DNA from: Antarcticibacterium flavum
GTDB taxonomy: Bacteria > Bacteroidota > Bacteroidia > Flavobacteriales > Flavobacteriaceae
Assembly (NCBI RefSeq): GCF_006159205.1
Contig: NZ_CP040812.1
Span: 3,720,001 to 3,784,000 of the forward strand
Direction: 5' to 3'
Length of the DNA stretch: 64,000 bases
The notes under the pieces are model-generated. The model did no database searches. It worked only from the letters and a program-made list of their open reading frames with translations, and was not told the DNA's origin. Made by a program: the position numbers and the translations under genes. This document shows, one piece after another, positions 8,000 through 17,891 of the stretch (positions are counted from its first letter, which is position 1; every line of letters starts with the position of its first letter).

Positions 8000-9097
8000 A
8001 TGAATGAAAAATTTGACGTCCCGGAGGTGCATCCCAACTTTAAGATCAATAAGATCCATTTTACTATCTCCGATCTCCGTAAGGTTGCTTATAATTATAT
8101 AAAAGAAGGAGAGCCTTATGAAGGCCTTGTTGGAGATTTTATCCTTGACTGGGTAAAACCCTCACTTTACCTTGATGTGCAGACCTCTGGCTCTACAGGG
8201 AAGCCCAAGAAATTACGCATAAGAAAAGACCATATGATAAACTCTGCCCTGGCTACAGGGAAGTTCTTTGAACTGCCAGAGAAGTCGACGGTACTTTTGT
8301 GCCTTCCTGCAAATTATATTGCGGGGAAGATGATGATAGTACGGGCAATGGTCCTGGGCTGGGAACTTGATATGGTACCGCCATCTTCCAATCCCCTGGA
8401 CCAGGTATTTAAAACCTACGATTTTTGTGCGATGACTCCTTTCCAACTGGATAACTCACTGGGGAGGTTGCATTTGATCAAAAAATTAATAGTTGGTGGC
8501 GGTGCAGTTTCTCCTCACTTACAAAACAAAGTGCAGGATCTAACTACAAAGGTCTATGAGACTTTTGGTATGACAGAGACCGTTTCACATATCGCAGCCA
8601 AAAGACTTAATCCAACAAATAAGAAAAATAAACCTATTCCTTTCAAGGTGTTGCCCGATATAGGTATTTCTACAGATGAGCGCGGCTGCCTGGTGGTTAA
8701 GGCTCCAAAGGTTGCAGAAGATATAGTGGTAACCAATGATGTAGTTGAGATCGTAACTTATAAGAAGTTCTTCTGGAAGGGCAGGATAGATAACGTCGTT
8801 AATTCGGGAGGGGTAAAATTGCATCCGGAGGAAATAGAATTAAAGCTGAATGAAACAATCGACAGGAGGTTCTTCGTGACGGGGTTACCAGATGATGCCC
8901 TGGGGGAGAAACTGGTGCTATTTGTGGAAGCCGATTTCTCTGAAGAATTGCTTGCCCAGCTTGAGGAGGATATTAAAAACTTAAAGAGTCTTGAAAAATT
9001 CGAAGTGCCGAAAAAAATCTACCTGGTCCAGAAGTTTGAAGAGACACCCAATGGTAAGATCCATAGGGAGAATACGGTGAAAAGCCGCAATAAATAA
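8000..9097 (+). CDS. menE: o-succinylbenzoate-CoA ligase
   Basis: Adenylate-forming ligase that activates o-succinylbenzoate with CoA in menaquinone synthesis. TSGSTGKPKK is the phosphate-binding loop, YETFGMTET the adenylate motif, WKGRIDNVVNSGGVKLHPEEIE the hinge region and PNGKIHR near the C-terminus carries the catalytic lysine. At 365 residues it is a short MenE typical of Bacteroidota. I chose the ATG at 8000 because an AGGAAG ribosome-binding sequence precedes it at 7990-7995; the reading frame stays open back to 7949 but the extra 17 residues look non-coding. Confidence 0.9.
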   Translation: MNEKFDVPEVHPNFKINKIHFTISDLRKVAYNYIKEGEPYEGLVGDFILDWVKPSLYLDVQTSGSTGKPKKLRIRKDHMINSALATGKFFELPEKSTVLLCLPANYIAGKMMIVRAMVLGWELDMVPPSSNPLDQVFKTYDFCAMTPFQLDNSLGRLHLIKKLIVGGGAVSPHLQNKVQDLTTKVYETFGMTETVSHIAAKRLNPTNKKNKPIPFKVLPDIGISTDERGCLVVKAPKVAEDIVVTNDVVEIVTYKKFFWKGRIDNVVNSGGVKLHPEEIELKLNETIDRRFFVTGLPDDALGEKLVLFVEADFSEELLAQLEEDIKNLKSLEKFEVPKKIYLVQKFEETPNGKIHRENTVKSRNK

Positions 9098-9110
9098 CAA
9101 TTTCCATCTA

Positions 9111-10430
9111 ATGATAATAAGATTACTAGTTATATTCCTTTTACTGGGATTGCCTGTGCAGTCCCAAATTCTATCAGAAAGAGAAAGAGCCGAAAAAACG
9201 GACGAGATCCTTGCAGATAAATTTGAAAATCTCCTGCCACAACTTATGGACAGGGCGGGGATTGATATGTGGGTGATCATATCCCGGGAATATAATGAAG
9301 ACCCGGTTTTACGAACAATGCTCCCTGGGACCTGGCTCAATGCTCGCCGCAGGACGATATTGGTCTTTCATCGCGACAGGGAAAGGGACACCCTTGAGAG
9401 GATTGCCGTAGCCCGTTATAATATTGGAAAAAACATCATCTCTGCCTGGGATCCTGAAGAAGAACCAGATCAATGGAAAGCTTTAATTGATATTATAGAA
9501 GAAAGAACCCCTGCAACTATAGGTCTTAATTATTCTAAAGATTTTGCGCTGGCAGATGGATTGGTGAAAACCGATCATGATGAATTCTTAGCGATGCTAC
9601 CTGCAGCCTATAAGGATAAAATAGTCTCAGCAGAGGAACTTGCCGTTGGCTGGATCGAGACGCGCTCTCAAAAGGAAATGGAATTATATGAGTCCCTTGT
9701 GGCGCAAACTCATGCTATTATAGCCGAAGCCTTCAGCAACAAGGTTATTACCCCCGGCGTCACAACCAGTGAGGATGTGGTATGGTGGATGCGCCAAAAA
9801 GTTACAGAACTTGGCCTGGAAACCTGGTTTCACCCAACTGTGGATATTCAGAGAAAGGATGAGGCTCTTAAAGACCATATTGAAGCCTTTTCCGCAGGTT
9901 ACGGGGAGACCGTCATCCAGCCGGGGGATCTGCTGCACTGCGATTTTGGAATAACTTATTTAAGGCTTAATACAGATTGCCAGCAACATGCCTATGTGCT
10001 TAAACCCGGTGAGCTCACTGCACCGGCATATTTAAGAGAGGCACTGGAAAAAGGTAACAGGCTACAGGATATACTCACAACTAATTTTCAAAAAGGAAGA
10101 ACAGGAAATGAGATCCTGGCGGTATCTCTTACAGAAGCAAAAGATGAAGGATTAAGGCCTTCCATTTATACCCATCCTTTAGGCCTTTACGGGCATTCTG
10201 CAGGGCCAACGATTGGAATGTGGGACTCACAGGGAGGAGTGCCGGGAACCGGGGATTATCCTTTATATCCAAATACGGTTTATGCTATTGAACTTAATAC
10301 GACTGTGGAAATCCCTGAATGGGAAAAGGATATTAGGATCATGCTTGAAGAAGCAGGATTTTATGGTGAGGATGGCTTTAAGTACGTGAATGGCAGGCAG
10401 CAGGAATTGTATTGTATTTCCTCAAAATAA
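9111..10430 (+). CDS. Exported M24 family metallopeptidase (Xaa-Pro aminopeptidase-like)
   Basis: Secreted pita-bread-fold peptidase (439 residues) with an N-terminal signal peptide (about residues 1-18, ending VQSQ). The N-terminal creatinase-like domain covers about 20-185. The five metal ligands of M24 are visible: D278 (CDFG), D289 (NTD), H362 (GHSAG), E394 (IELN) and E413 or E414 (LEEAG). It probably removes N-terminal residues from periplasmic peptides. The start lies 13 bases after menE, so it may be read from the same transcript. Substrate preference cannot be told from sequence. Confidence 0.88.
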   Translation: MIIRLLVIFLLLGLPVQSQILSERERAEKTDEILADKFENLLPQLMDRAGIDMWVIISREYNEDPVLRTMLPGTWLNARRRTILVFHRDRERDTLERIAVARYNIGKNIISAWDPEEEPDQWKALIDIIEERTPATIGLNYSKDFALADGLVKTDHDEFLAMLPAAYKDKIVSAEELAVGWIETRSQKEMELYESLVAQTHAIIAEAFSNKVITPGVTTSEDVVWWMRQKVTELGLETWFHPTVDIQRKDEALKDHIEAFSAGYGETVIQPGDLLHCDFGITYLRLNTDCQQHAYVLKPGELTAPAYLREALEKGNRLQDILTTNFQKGRTGNEILAVSLTEAKDEGLRPSIYTHPLGLYGHSAGPTIGMWDSQGGVPGTGDYPLYPNTVYAIELNTTVEIPEWEKDIRIMLEEAGFYGEDGFKYVNGRQQELYCISSK

Positions 10431-10489
10431 ACCAAAGAAAACTTCGCCCCGAATTTGGGGGGTAATGAAGCTTGAAAAACATCCCCTTT

Positions 10490-10912
10490 TTAATAGCCCA
10501 TTTTCATAATGTAATCTGCTGAATGTTTTCCCGATCCATAGAAAATAAAGAACAGGGAAATGAACATCACAACTGTGGCCAGAATAAGGTTACCCACATT
10601 CATTTCTCCAACAAAATTGATTAGGATTGCCCCAATAAGTATTGGAAGCTGTGCAGCTATCGCCCAGCGGGTAAGCAATCCAAAAGCTATTAAAATTCCT
10701 CCCACAAGATGGGCAGAGGCCACGTAATGTACAGTAATCATTACCCCCGCATAGCCCTGGAGTGGAGTGATTAATTCTACTAGGGTTTGCGTTTGTGATA
10801 TAAATCCAATGCCTTTTATGAAGAGAAATACACCCAGCGCGATCCTTAGAATGTCCAGTGCGTAATAAGTGTGCGCATTGGCCCACTTATTCAATGTTCT
10901 AATACTTGCCAT
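10490..10912 (-). CDS. DoxX family membrane protein
   Basis: Integral membrane protein of 140 residues with four hydrophobic helices. It starts ALDILRIALGVFLFIKGI and later has VASAHLVGGILIAFGLLTRWAI, the pattern of the DoxX/DoxD-like family. Some DoxX proteins pair with oxidoreductases or act in redox stress; no such partner lies next to it. It converges with the M24 gene, the 59-base gap holding a short CCCC-GAATTT-GGGG palindrome without a T run. Confidence 0.85.
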   Translation of the reverse strand: MASIRTLNKWANAHTYYALDILRIALGVFLFIKGIGFISQTQTLVELITPLQGYAGVMITVHYVASAHLVGGILIAFGLLTRWAIAAQLPILIGAILINFVGEMNVGNLILATVVMFISLFFIFYGSGKHSADYIMKMGY

Positions 10913-10989
10913 AACTCAAAAATTAACAATTAATTTACTGATAATTAATGAATTAAGCAATAGTAAAGCGTGGAATTACAGGAATCTTC

Positions 10990-12639
10990 TTAAAGTGATG
11001 AAAGGTTGGAGTTAATATAGTATTTCCTGTCGTTGATACGAATATCATTAGGTTTTACACCGGCCGGCAATTGTTGCCAGGATGAGGTTGGAGTGATCCT
11101 TAGCTCTTTATTCTTTACGAATATATCGACAGGCATTTCAAAATTCTTTACATCGGCTTGCCAGCGGTAGGAGACCCTGTCTTCTACAATTCTAAATTGA
11201 AGTAGTGGCACGGCAGCATGACGAAGATACTGGTCAAATACCGGTTTTAGGTCAACAGTTATAGCCTTATTGAAAAATTCCTCGGTGATTTCTGTAGTTA
11301 TGATCTGGTGCCTGTAAGTCGTCGTATAATCTCTCAGGGTTTTCCACCATAATTGATCATCATTATATATGCTCCTTATGGTATTGAGCAGGTTGGAACC
11401 TTTAAAATACATATCGCCCGACCCTTCAGAATTTACTCCATATTCCCCTATTATAGGCTTATCATTGGCAATTACACTTCTTATTCCCTTAATATATTCC
11501 AGGGCTTCTTCCTTTCCCCAGCGGCATTCAATATAGACAGCTTCAGAATAGGAGGTAAAGCCTTCATGGATCCACATATCGGCTATATCCCTGGCGGTAA
11601 TGCTATTCCCAAACCACTCATGGCCGGTTTCGTGAATGATGATAAAATCCCATTTTAGTCCTATTCCTGTGCCTGAAAGGTCCCTGCCAAGATAGCCTTT
11701 CATATAATGGTTGCCATATGCTACCGCACTCTGGTGTTCCATGCCCAGGTAAGGGGTTTCTACAAGAGTGAAACCATCCTCGACAAAGGGATATTCCCCA
11801 AATTTTTCGTAGAAACAATCCATCATTGGCTTCACTTCCTCAAATTGTTTCTTCGCCTTTTCAAGGTTGTAAGGCAGGACGTAGTAATCCAGGTCGAGGT
11901 TCCGGTAATTATCTTTCTTCAAAGTATCAGAGAAATGGACATAATTGCCAATATTCAGGACAATGTTATAATTGTTGATAGGATTAATGACTTTCCAGCT
12001 CCAGCGGGTGTAACCATCTTCGAGCTCTTTTTGTGAAACCAGCCGGCCATTGGAAACATTCATCAAACCTGTAGGCACTTCCACTTCTGTAAGGACTTCC
12101 TGTGGCTCATCGCTTTGATGGTCTTTATTGGGATACCATAAACTGGCTCCTGTACCCTGCACTGCAACGGCTATCCAATGGTCCCCATTATTATCCTTTT
12201 CAAACACAAAACCCCCATCCCAGGGTGCGTTTTTCGCCACCAATGGATTTCCGGAATAAAATACGAGGATAGAATCCCTTTCTCCCTTTTGTACCGGCTG
12301 TTTCAGGTCAACAAAAACAGCATTGAATTTCCTGTTGTAGTCCAATTTCTCGTTACGGTGAATAATGGAATCGATCTTCATGTTTTCAAAAAGATCTATC
12401 TGCATTACCGGCAACTGTTTCCCGGCTTCGAATGTTATGGTATTGGAACCGGAGATGTAACGTTCCTCAGGCTCCACCCTTACCTTTAGATGATACTTCA
12501 GGACATCATAAGCCCTTTCAGCTCGTAAGGATCCTCGTAGAGTGTCGGCTTCAGTATATATTCTTCCTTCCTGGCTTAATACCTGTGCAAAATTTGGCAA
12601 GGCAAGAAAAGGAATAATAAGTAGGATCAATCTTTTCAT
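10990..12639 (-). CDS. Exported M1 family metallopeptidase
   Basis: Secreted zinc aminopeptidase-like protein (549 residues) with a signal peptide (residues 1-18, NFAQ). The zinc site is H336-E-T-G-H340 with E359 18 residues on (HExxH-x18-E). The substrate-anchoring GAMEN of classical M1 enzymes is replaced by GMEH at about 299-302, as in several bacterial M1 lipoprotein/exported branches. The N-terminal domain is the usual M1 beta saddle; the long C-terminal domain of APN is absent. The start overlaps the stop of the upstream 290-residue gene by four bases, so the two form an operon. Confidence 0.9.
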   Translation of the reverse strand: MKRLILLIIPFLALPNFAQVLSQEGRIYTEADTLRGSLRAERAYDVLKYHLKVRVEPEERYISGSNTITFEAGKQLPVMQIDLFENMKIDSIIHRNEKLDYNRKFNAVFVDLKQPVQKGERDSILVFYSGNPLVAKNAPWDGGFVFEKDNNGDHWIAVAVQGTGASLWYPNKDHQSDEPQEVLTEVEVPTGLMNVSNGRLVSQKELEDGYTRWSWKVINPINNYNIVLNIGNYVHFSDTLKKDNYRNLDLDYYVLPYNLEKAKKQFEEVKPMMDCFYEKFGEYPFVEDGFTLVETPYLGMEHQSAVAYGNHYMKGYLGRDLSGTGIGLKWDFIIIHETGHEWFGNSITARDIADMWIHEGFTSYSEAVYIECRWGKEEALEYIKGIRSVIANDKPIIGEYGVNSEGSGDMYFKGSNLLNTIRSIYNDDQLWWKTLRDYTTTYRHQIITTEITEEFFNKAITVDLKPVFDQYLRHAAVPLLQFRIVEDRVSYRWQADVKNFEMPVDIFVKNKELRITPTSSWQQLPAGVKPNDIRINDRKYYINSNLSSL

Positions 12640-13508
12640 AAAGGGGAAGAGTTTATATAAATCTTTGGGGAGGAATCTTTTTTATGGATATCCTGCATTT
12701 CTGAATGGAATTTTTCAAAACCCTCTTTATTTACACCATTGGCTTTATTGTATGAGTAGTGATATTTTAAGATCTCTATGTCATCTGAACTAAGGCTTCT
12801 TATATCACTACAATTGGAAAAGTAACTTTTACAATCAAAAAGTGAAGAGCTGCCAAACATTCCTAAAGATCTAAAGAACTGATATTTTAAATTTGCCAGT
12901 TGATAAATTGGTTTTGGAATAAGATCTGAGTCCACTTGAACAAAACCTTTGTCGAGTTTTTGTTTCTCATTCCAATATACATAGTAAGAGGATTTTTTTC
13001 CTTTCAATTTAGGTTCAAAATGTATTGTGTCCTTAGAATTGATATAATAGAGGAAAAAATTTGCTTCATCTATAGTTTTAACTTCCGTAATCTTCAATGA
13101 GTCTATTGCTGCTGAAAGGCCTTCAGCAAAATCTAATAAGGCCTCCTGATGTTTTTTAGGAATAGAGGGGGCAAGAAACATCTTAATCTCATCTTCCCAC
13201 AATTTCAGGGTAAGGCCTTCCTTCCAATAAACGACGTCCTTATATTTCTCCAAAAAATGAAGATCCCTGAACTCATAGAAAAGTCGTCTGCTATTGGGAG
13301 TGTCGGGGAGTATAAAATCTGCCGGCACCTGGACCATAGTATCCCTATGTATGATCTTGAGATTCTGGTAATCTTCTTTAATTAGTTCCCTGCCCATATT
13401 TCTATAAGCTTCCAGGGAAATATAAGTGGATTCAATATTCTCAGACTTTTCCTGGGCATAGAGTGCCGGGAAGGAGAGGAAGAATAGTACGACAATTAAC
13501 TTTTTCAA
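12636..13508 (-). CDS. Secreted hypothetical protein upstream of the M1 peptidase
   Basis: A 290-residue protein not assigned to a family. Residues 1-18 (ending ALYA, then Q) are a Sec signal peptide. Between about 210 and 255 the pattern QFFRSLGMFGSSS ... DIEILKYHYS recalls the C-terminal part of secreted metalloprotease-like DUF2927 proteins, in which a helix with FRSLGL precedes a D..IL..LY motif, but the HExxH zinc motif itself is missing. Two nearby cysteines (FDCKSYFSNCSD) may pair. Overlap of four bases with the M1 peptidase suggests joint expression. Function unknown. Confidence 0.75.
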   Translation of the reverse strand: MKKLIVVLFFLSFPALYAQEKSENIESTYISLEAYRNMGRELIKEDYQNLKIIHRDTMVQVPADFILPDTPNSRRLFYEFRDLHFLEKYKDVVYWKEGLTLKLWEDEIKMFLAPSIPKKHQEALLDFAEGLSAAIDSLKITEVKTIDEANFFLYYINSKDTIHFEPKLKGKKSSYYVYWNEKQKLDKGFVQVDSDLIPKPIYQLANLKYQFFRSLGMFGSSSLFDCKSYFSNCSDIRSLSSDDIEILKYHYSYNKANGVNKEGFEKFHSEMQDIHKKDSSPKIYINSSPL

Positions 13509-13513
13509 ATGAC

Positions 13514-15142
13514 TTAAGTTTGGATTACCCCCAGGTTAAAATCTTTGGTTATAGGGGAGTGATTGGCTGCCTCGATCCCGTGGGATATCCATTTGCGGGT
13601 GTCCAGTGGATCTATAATAGCATCTGTCCATAATCTGGCAGCGGCATAATAGGGGGAAGTTTGTGCATCGTACCTTGATTTGATCTTCTCAAAGACTTCT
13701 TTCTCCTTTTCAGCATCTACTTTTTCGCCTTTTTTCGCCATAGAGGCTGTTTCTATCTGGGCAAGGACTTTGGCTGCCTGGGTTCCTCCCATCACTGCAA
13801 GTTCAGCACTTGGCCAGGCTGCAATCAATCTTGGATCGTAAGCTTTTCCACACATAGCATAGTTCCCTGCGCCATAAGAATTTCCTATGATTATAGTAAA
13901 TTTTGGCACTACCGAGTTGCTCACTGCACTTACCATCTTTGCGCCATCCTTGATAATTCCGCCGTGTTCACTTTTGCTCCCAACCATAAAGCCGGTAACA
14001 TCCTGAAGGAACACCAACGGAATTTTTTTCTGGTTGCAATTGGCGATGAACCTGGTGGCTTTATCGGCCGAGTCTGAGTAGATCACCCCGCCAAACTGCA
14101 TCTCACCTTTTTTGGTTTTCACGATCTTTCGCTGGTTGGCAACAATTCCAACTGCCCATCCATCTATACGGGCGTAGCCGGTAATAATTGTTTGCCCATA
14201 TCCTTCCTTGTACTCCTCAAAATCCGATCCGTCTACTAGCCGTTTAATGATCTCTCGCATGTCATATTGGTCCGATCGTTTTTTTGGAAGCACACCATAA
14301 AGCTCCTTGGGATCTTCTTTCGGTTTAACAGGATCCTTTCGGTTATAACCTGCCTTATCAAAATCCCCTATCTTATCCATGATATTCTTAATGGTATCCA
14401 GAGCATCCTTGTCATCCTTTGCCTTGTAATCTGTCACTCCGCTAATTTCAGAATGGGTAGTCGCCCCGCCCAGGGTTTCATTATCGATAGATTCTCCAAT
14501 GGCTGCCTTTACCAGATAACTTCCTGCGAGGAAGATACTTCCGGTCTTTTCCACTATTAAGGCTTCATCGCTCATTATAGGAAGATAGGCGCCCCCGGCA
14601 ACACAGCTGCCCATCACGGCCGATATCTGTGTGATACCCATACTGCTCATTATCGCGTTATTGCGAAAGATCCTTCCAAAGTGTTCTTTATCGGGGAAGA
14701 TCTCGTCCTGCATTGGGAGATAAACCCCCGCACTGTCTACAAGATAAATAATAGGAAGACGGTTCTCAATTGAGATCTCCTGTGCCCTTAAGTTCTTTTT
14801 AGCGGTAATGGGAAACCAGGCTCCTGCCTTTACAGTGGCATCATTGGCAACGACTATGCATTGTTTTCCTTTCACATGGCCTATTTTCACGACCACCCCG
14901 CCACTGGGGCAGCCACCATGTTCCTCATACATTCCTTCTCCTGCAAAAGCCCCAATTTCCAGGGCATTTTTAGGATCATCCAGTAAATAATCGATACGCT
15001 CCCGGGCGGTCATTTTCCCTTTGGAGTGATGTTTCTCTATTCGTTTTTCTCCTCCTCCAAGTTTTATCTTAGCCAATTTTTCTTTGAGGGTTACAAGTAA
15101 AAGTTTGTTATGATCTTCATTTTTATTGAAGTTGATATCCAT
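13514..15142 (-). CDS. Acyl-CoA carboxylase beta (carboxyltransferase) subunit
   Basis: Carboxyltransferase subunit (542 residues) of a biotin-dependent acyl-CoA carboxylase, probably methylcrotonyl-CoA carboxylase of leucine breakdown. Both crotonase-like halves are intact: the N-half has MTARERIDYLLDD, GGCPSGGVV and GGAYLPIMSDE with a GSIFLAG segment typical of the MCC branch, and the C-half has DVTGFMVG, GNSYGAGNYAMCG and the AWPSAELAVMGG acyl-binding loop. The biotin carboxylase/alpha subunit is not in this window. It lies 5 bases from the 290-residue gene on the same strand. Propionyl-CoA specificity is the main alternative. Confidence 0.88.
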   Translation of the reverse strand: MDINFNKNEDHNKLLLVTLKEKLAKIKLGGGEKRIEKHHSKGKMTARERIDYLLDDPKNALEIGAFAGEGMYEEHGGCPSGGVVVKIGHVKGKQCIVVANDATVKAGAWFPITAKKNLRAQEISIENRLPIIYLVDSAGVYLPMQDEIFPDKEHFGRIFRNNAIMSSMGITQISAVMGSCVAGGAYLPIMSDEALIVEKTGSIFLAGSYLVKAAIGESIDNETLGGATTHSEISGVTDYKAKDDKDALDTIKNIMDKIGDFDKAGYNRKDPVKPKEDPKELYGVLPKKRSDQYDMREIIKRLVDGSDFEEYKEGYGQTIITGYARIDGWAVGIVANQRKIVKTKKGEMQFGGVIYSDSADKATRFIANCNQKKIPLVFLQDVTGFMVGSKSEHGGIIKDGAKMVSAVSNSVVPKFTIIIGNSYGAGNYAMCGKAYDPRLIAAWPSAELAVMGGTQAAKVLAQIETASMAKKGEKVDAEKEKEVFEKIKSRYDAQTSPYYAAARLWTDAIIDPLDTRKWISHGIEAANHSPITKDFNLGVIQT

Positions 15143-15339
15143 ATTTCAAATTTGTTAATAGTCTCCTGTAATAAATAAATTTCGAGCCCGTAAAATAAAA
15201 TTAATTCTTCCGGGCATTTTGTATCTTGGCTAAAATACAAAAACAGGAGTATTTGCACTTGCTATAAAATCATTAAAATGTGCGATCTTTGTTAAGAAGA
15301 ATTGCGCAAGGTATTGCAGCGGCTACTTTCAAGCTTAAA

Positions 15340-15402
15340 ATGAAAGAAAATATATCGCAATGTACAATGCCTTTGCCTAAAAGAACAATTGTATGGGAAT
15401 GA
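15340..15402 (+). other. Possible 20-codon leader ORF
   Basis: ATG at 15340 opens a 20-residue frame whose TGA overlaps the ATG at 15399 (ATGA). It could couple translation of the following membrane protein, or be chance. No conserved peptide is recognised. The remaining upstream spacer (15143-15339) holds no feature that I can support. Confidence 0.2.
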
Positions 15403-15572
15403 ATAAAAACAGCATTTTTGCCTGGGCATCCTTTTGTACGATGCTTATAGGTATTGCTCTCATCCTTCTGGGGGTATTGAAATATATAGATTATGCTATT
15501 GGATTCTCTACTGTAGGCATTGGTTTCTTCGTAATGTCGTGGGCGTTTAATGCCTTAAAAGGCAGGGTATAG
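15393..15572 (+). CDS. Small two-helix membrane protein (CAL67264-like)
   Basis: A 59-residue inner-membrane protein (57 if started at the in-frame ATG 15399). It has two hydrophobic helices, about residues 9-26 and 33-53, separated by a short polar turn KYIDYAIG, and the basic tail NALKGRV. It resembles, from memory, a small flavobacterial family named after the Gramella locus CAL67264, usually found beside ettA, which is also the case here one gene downstream. Function unknown. The DinB gene starts three bases after its stop. Confidence 0.7.
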   Translation: MGMNKNSIFAWASFCTMLIGIALILLGVLKYIDYAIGFSTVGIGFFVMSWAFNALKGRV

Positions 15573-15574
15573 TC

Positions 15575-16045
15575 GTGACAGCAGAGCAGCAAATAAAGGC
15601 CCGGCTCATAAAACACCTGGAAGGAGGGGAGGCATTTATGCCTGTTCAGGAAATGCTGAAGTACATAACGTATGAGAGGGTTGGGGAACGACCAGGGAAT
15701 TTGCCTTATTCCTTCTATGAATTGTTTTATCATATTTGGTATGCGCAAAAGGATATCCTGGAGTATTGTAAAGCTGAAGATTATGCAGCTCCCAAATGGC
15801 CAGAAGATTATTGGCCTCCCGTTTCAAAGCCAGATACTCAGGCAGAGTGGAAGGAGCTGCAGGAGGCTTTTTTTCAAACCCGGAAAGAGCTCATTTTCCA
15901 TCTTGAAAGCAGTGAACTTTTGCAACCTGTTGGGAATGATACAGAGCATAACCTTTTGAGAGAGATTATGCTCGTAATAGAACATAATGCTTACCACATC
16001 GGGCAATTAATGATCCTATTAAGGGAATTGGGACTATATAAATAA
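15575..16045 (+). CDS. DinB family protein
   Basis: A 156-residue four-helix-bundle protein of the DinB/YfiT superfamily, many members of which bind a metal through three histidines. Candidate ligands are the histidine in ELFYHIWYAQ near residue 52 and those in EHNAYHIGQLMILLRELG (H138, H142) in the last helix. The annotated start is GTG at 15575, three bases past the preceding stop; no closer ATG gives the full first helix. Roles of the family include thiol-dependent S-transferases, including bacillithiol S-transferases, which is suggestive because bshB1 is in the window, but not shown. Confidence 0.82.
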   Translation: MTAEQQIKARLIKHLEGGEAFMPVQEMLKYITYERVGERPGNLPYSFYELFYHIWYAQKDILEYCKAEDYAAPKWPEDYWPPVSKPDTQAEWKELQEAFFQTRKELIFHLESSELLQPVGNDTEHNLLREIMLVIEHNAYHIGQLMILLRELGLYK

Positions 16046-16149
16046 TTTGATCGAAGCAGCGCAGGATGCGCTAAATTTAAGATATTTGTTGAACAGGATA
16101 TTGGTTGCAGGGAAACCTCCAACCTTTTAATTTTAAAAAAGTTACAGAA

Positions 16150-17841
16150 ATGGCAGATGATAAGAAAGTGATCTTTTCCATGAGTGGGGTCACTAAAACC
16201 TATCCGGGTGCTAATACTCCGGTTATTAAGAATATTTATCTAAGCTTCTTTTACGGCGCAAAGATCGGGATTTTGGGGCTTAACGGTTCAGGTAAATCCA
16301 CTCTCTTGCGCATTATTGCAGGCGAAGAGAAAAATTTCCAGGGAGACGTGGTATTCTCTCCGGGATATACCGTTGGTTACCTGGAGCAGGAACCAAAGCT
16401 GGATGATGAGAAGACGGTTCTGGAAGTTGTGAAAGAGGGGGCAGCAGAGACTGTTGCCATACTTGATGAGTACAACAAGATAAACGATATGTTTGGCCTT
16501 CCTGAAGTCTATGAGGATGCAGATAAGATGCAGAAGTTAATGGACAAGCAGGCTGAACTTCAGGATAAGATCGATGCCAGCAATGCCTGGGAACTCGACA
16601 CTAAGCTTGAAATAGCGATGGATGCCCTTAGGACTCCGGAACCCGATAAAAAGATAGGTGTGCTTTCCGGTGGGGAAAGAAGAAGGGTGGCTTTATGCCG
16701 ACTTCTCCTACAGGAACCCGATATACTTTTACTGGATGAACCTACCAACCACCTGGATGCAGAGAGTGTTCACTGGCTGGAACATCATTTAGCTGAATAT
16801 AAAGGAACTGTTATCGCGGTTACTCACGACCGCTATTTCCTTGACAATGTTGCAGGCTGGATCCTGGAACTGGACAGGGGAGAGGGTATTCCATGGAAAG
16901 GAAACTATTCTTCCTGGCTGGACCAAAAATCAAAGCGACTTGCACAGGAACAAAAGCAGGCGAGCAAACGACAAAAGACCCTGGAAAGGGAGCTGGAATG
17001 GGCACGTATGTCTCCAAAGGGTCGTCAAACCAAGCAGAAAGCCCGTTTGAACAACTATGATAAGTTGATGAGCCAGGATCAAAAGCAAATGGATGAGAAG
17101 CTGGAGATCTATATCCCTAACGGGCCAAGGCTTGGTACAAACGTAATTGAGGCCAAAGGAGTAAGCAAGGCATTTGATGATAAACTATTGTATGAAGATT
17201 TGAACTTCACCCTCCCGCAGGCCGGGATTGTGGGGATTATTGGACCCAATGGTGCGGGTAAGACCACGATCTTTAAAATGATCATGGGAGAGATAGAACC
17301 AGATAAAGGAAGTTTTGAAGTTGGGGACACGGTGAAGATCGCCTATGTAGATCAGTCACATTCAAATATAGATCCCAACAGGACAATTTGGGAGAACTTC
17401 TGTGACGGGCAGGAGCTTGTAATGATGGGAGGAAGACAGGTGAACTCCCGGGCATACCTTAGCCGATTCAATTTTGGCGGCAGTGAACAAAATAAAAAGG
17501 TTTCAGCATTATCGGGTGGAGAAAGAAACAGGCTTCACCTAGCCATCACGCTAAAGGAAGAAGGAAACGTGTTGTTACTCGATGAGCCTTCCAACGACCT
17601 GGACGTGAATACGCTGCGTGCCCTTGAAGAAGGTTTGGAGAACTTTGCAGGCTGTGCGGTGGTTATTTCTCACGACAGGTGGTTTATGGACAGGGTTTGT
17701 ACCCACATCCTCGCATTTGAAGGAAACTCACAGGTTTATTTCTTCGAAGGAAGTTTTTCTGAATATGAAGAAAACAAGAAGAAGCGCCTTGGCGGCGACC
17801 TTATGCCAAAGCGAATCAAATATAAGAAGCTGGTACGCTAA
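16150..17841 (+). CDS. ettA: Energy-dependent translational throttle protein EttA (ABC-F)
   Basis: Soluble ABC-F ATPase (563 residues) that binds the ribosomal E site and gates the first elongation steps according to ATP/ADP. Two nucleotide-binding domains are complete: Walker A GLNGSGKST and GPNGAGKTT, signature LSGGERRRVALCRLL and LSGGERNRLHLAITL, Walker B LLLDEPTNHLD and LLLDEPSNDLD. The basic inter-domain linker with ARMSPKGRQTKQKARLNNY and the toe/arm insertion are those of EttA. I use ATG 16150 (MADDKKVIFSM); 15 further upstream codons are open but do not look like the family. Confidence 0.93.
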   Translation: MADDKKVIFSMSGVTKTYPGANTPVIKNIYLSFFYGAKIGILGLNGSGKSTLLRIIAGEEKNFQGDVVFSPGYTVGYLEQEPKLDDEKTVLEVVKEGAAETVAILDEYNKINDMFGLPEVYEDADKMQKLMDKQAELQDKIDASNAWELDTKLEIAMDALRTPEPDKKIGVLSGGERRRVALCRLLLQEPDILLLDEPTNHLDAESVHWLEHHLAEYKGTVIAVTHDRYFLDNVAGWILELDRGEGIPWKGNYSSWLDQKSKRLAQEQKQASKRQKTLERELEWARMSPKGRQTKQKARLNNYDKLMSQDQKQMDEKLEIYIPNGPRLGTNVIEAKGVSKAFDDKLLYEDLNFTLPQAGIVGIIGPNGAGKTTIFKMIMGEIEPDKGSFEVGDTVKIAYVDQSHSNIDPNRTIWENFCDGQELVMMGGRQVNSRAYLSRFNFGGSEQNKKVSALSGGERNRLHLAITLKEEGNVLLLDEPSNDLDVNTLRALEEGLENFAGCAVVISHDRWFMDRVCTHILAFEGNSQVYFFEGSFSEYEENKKKRLGGDLMPKRIKYKKLVR

Positions 17842-17863
17842 GGAATTTGCAGCTAATAAAGAG

Positions 17864-17890
17864 AGCCCCGGATTTCCCGGGGCTTTTTTG
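17864..17890 (+). terminator. Rho-independent terminator of ettA
   Basis: Stem AGCCCCGG (17864-17871) pairs with CCGGGGCT (17877-17884), followed by six T. It sits 22 bases after the ettA stop. Confidence 0.88.
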
Positions 17891-17891
17891 T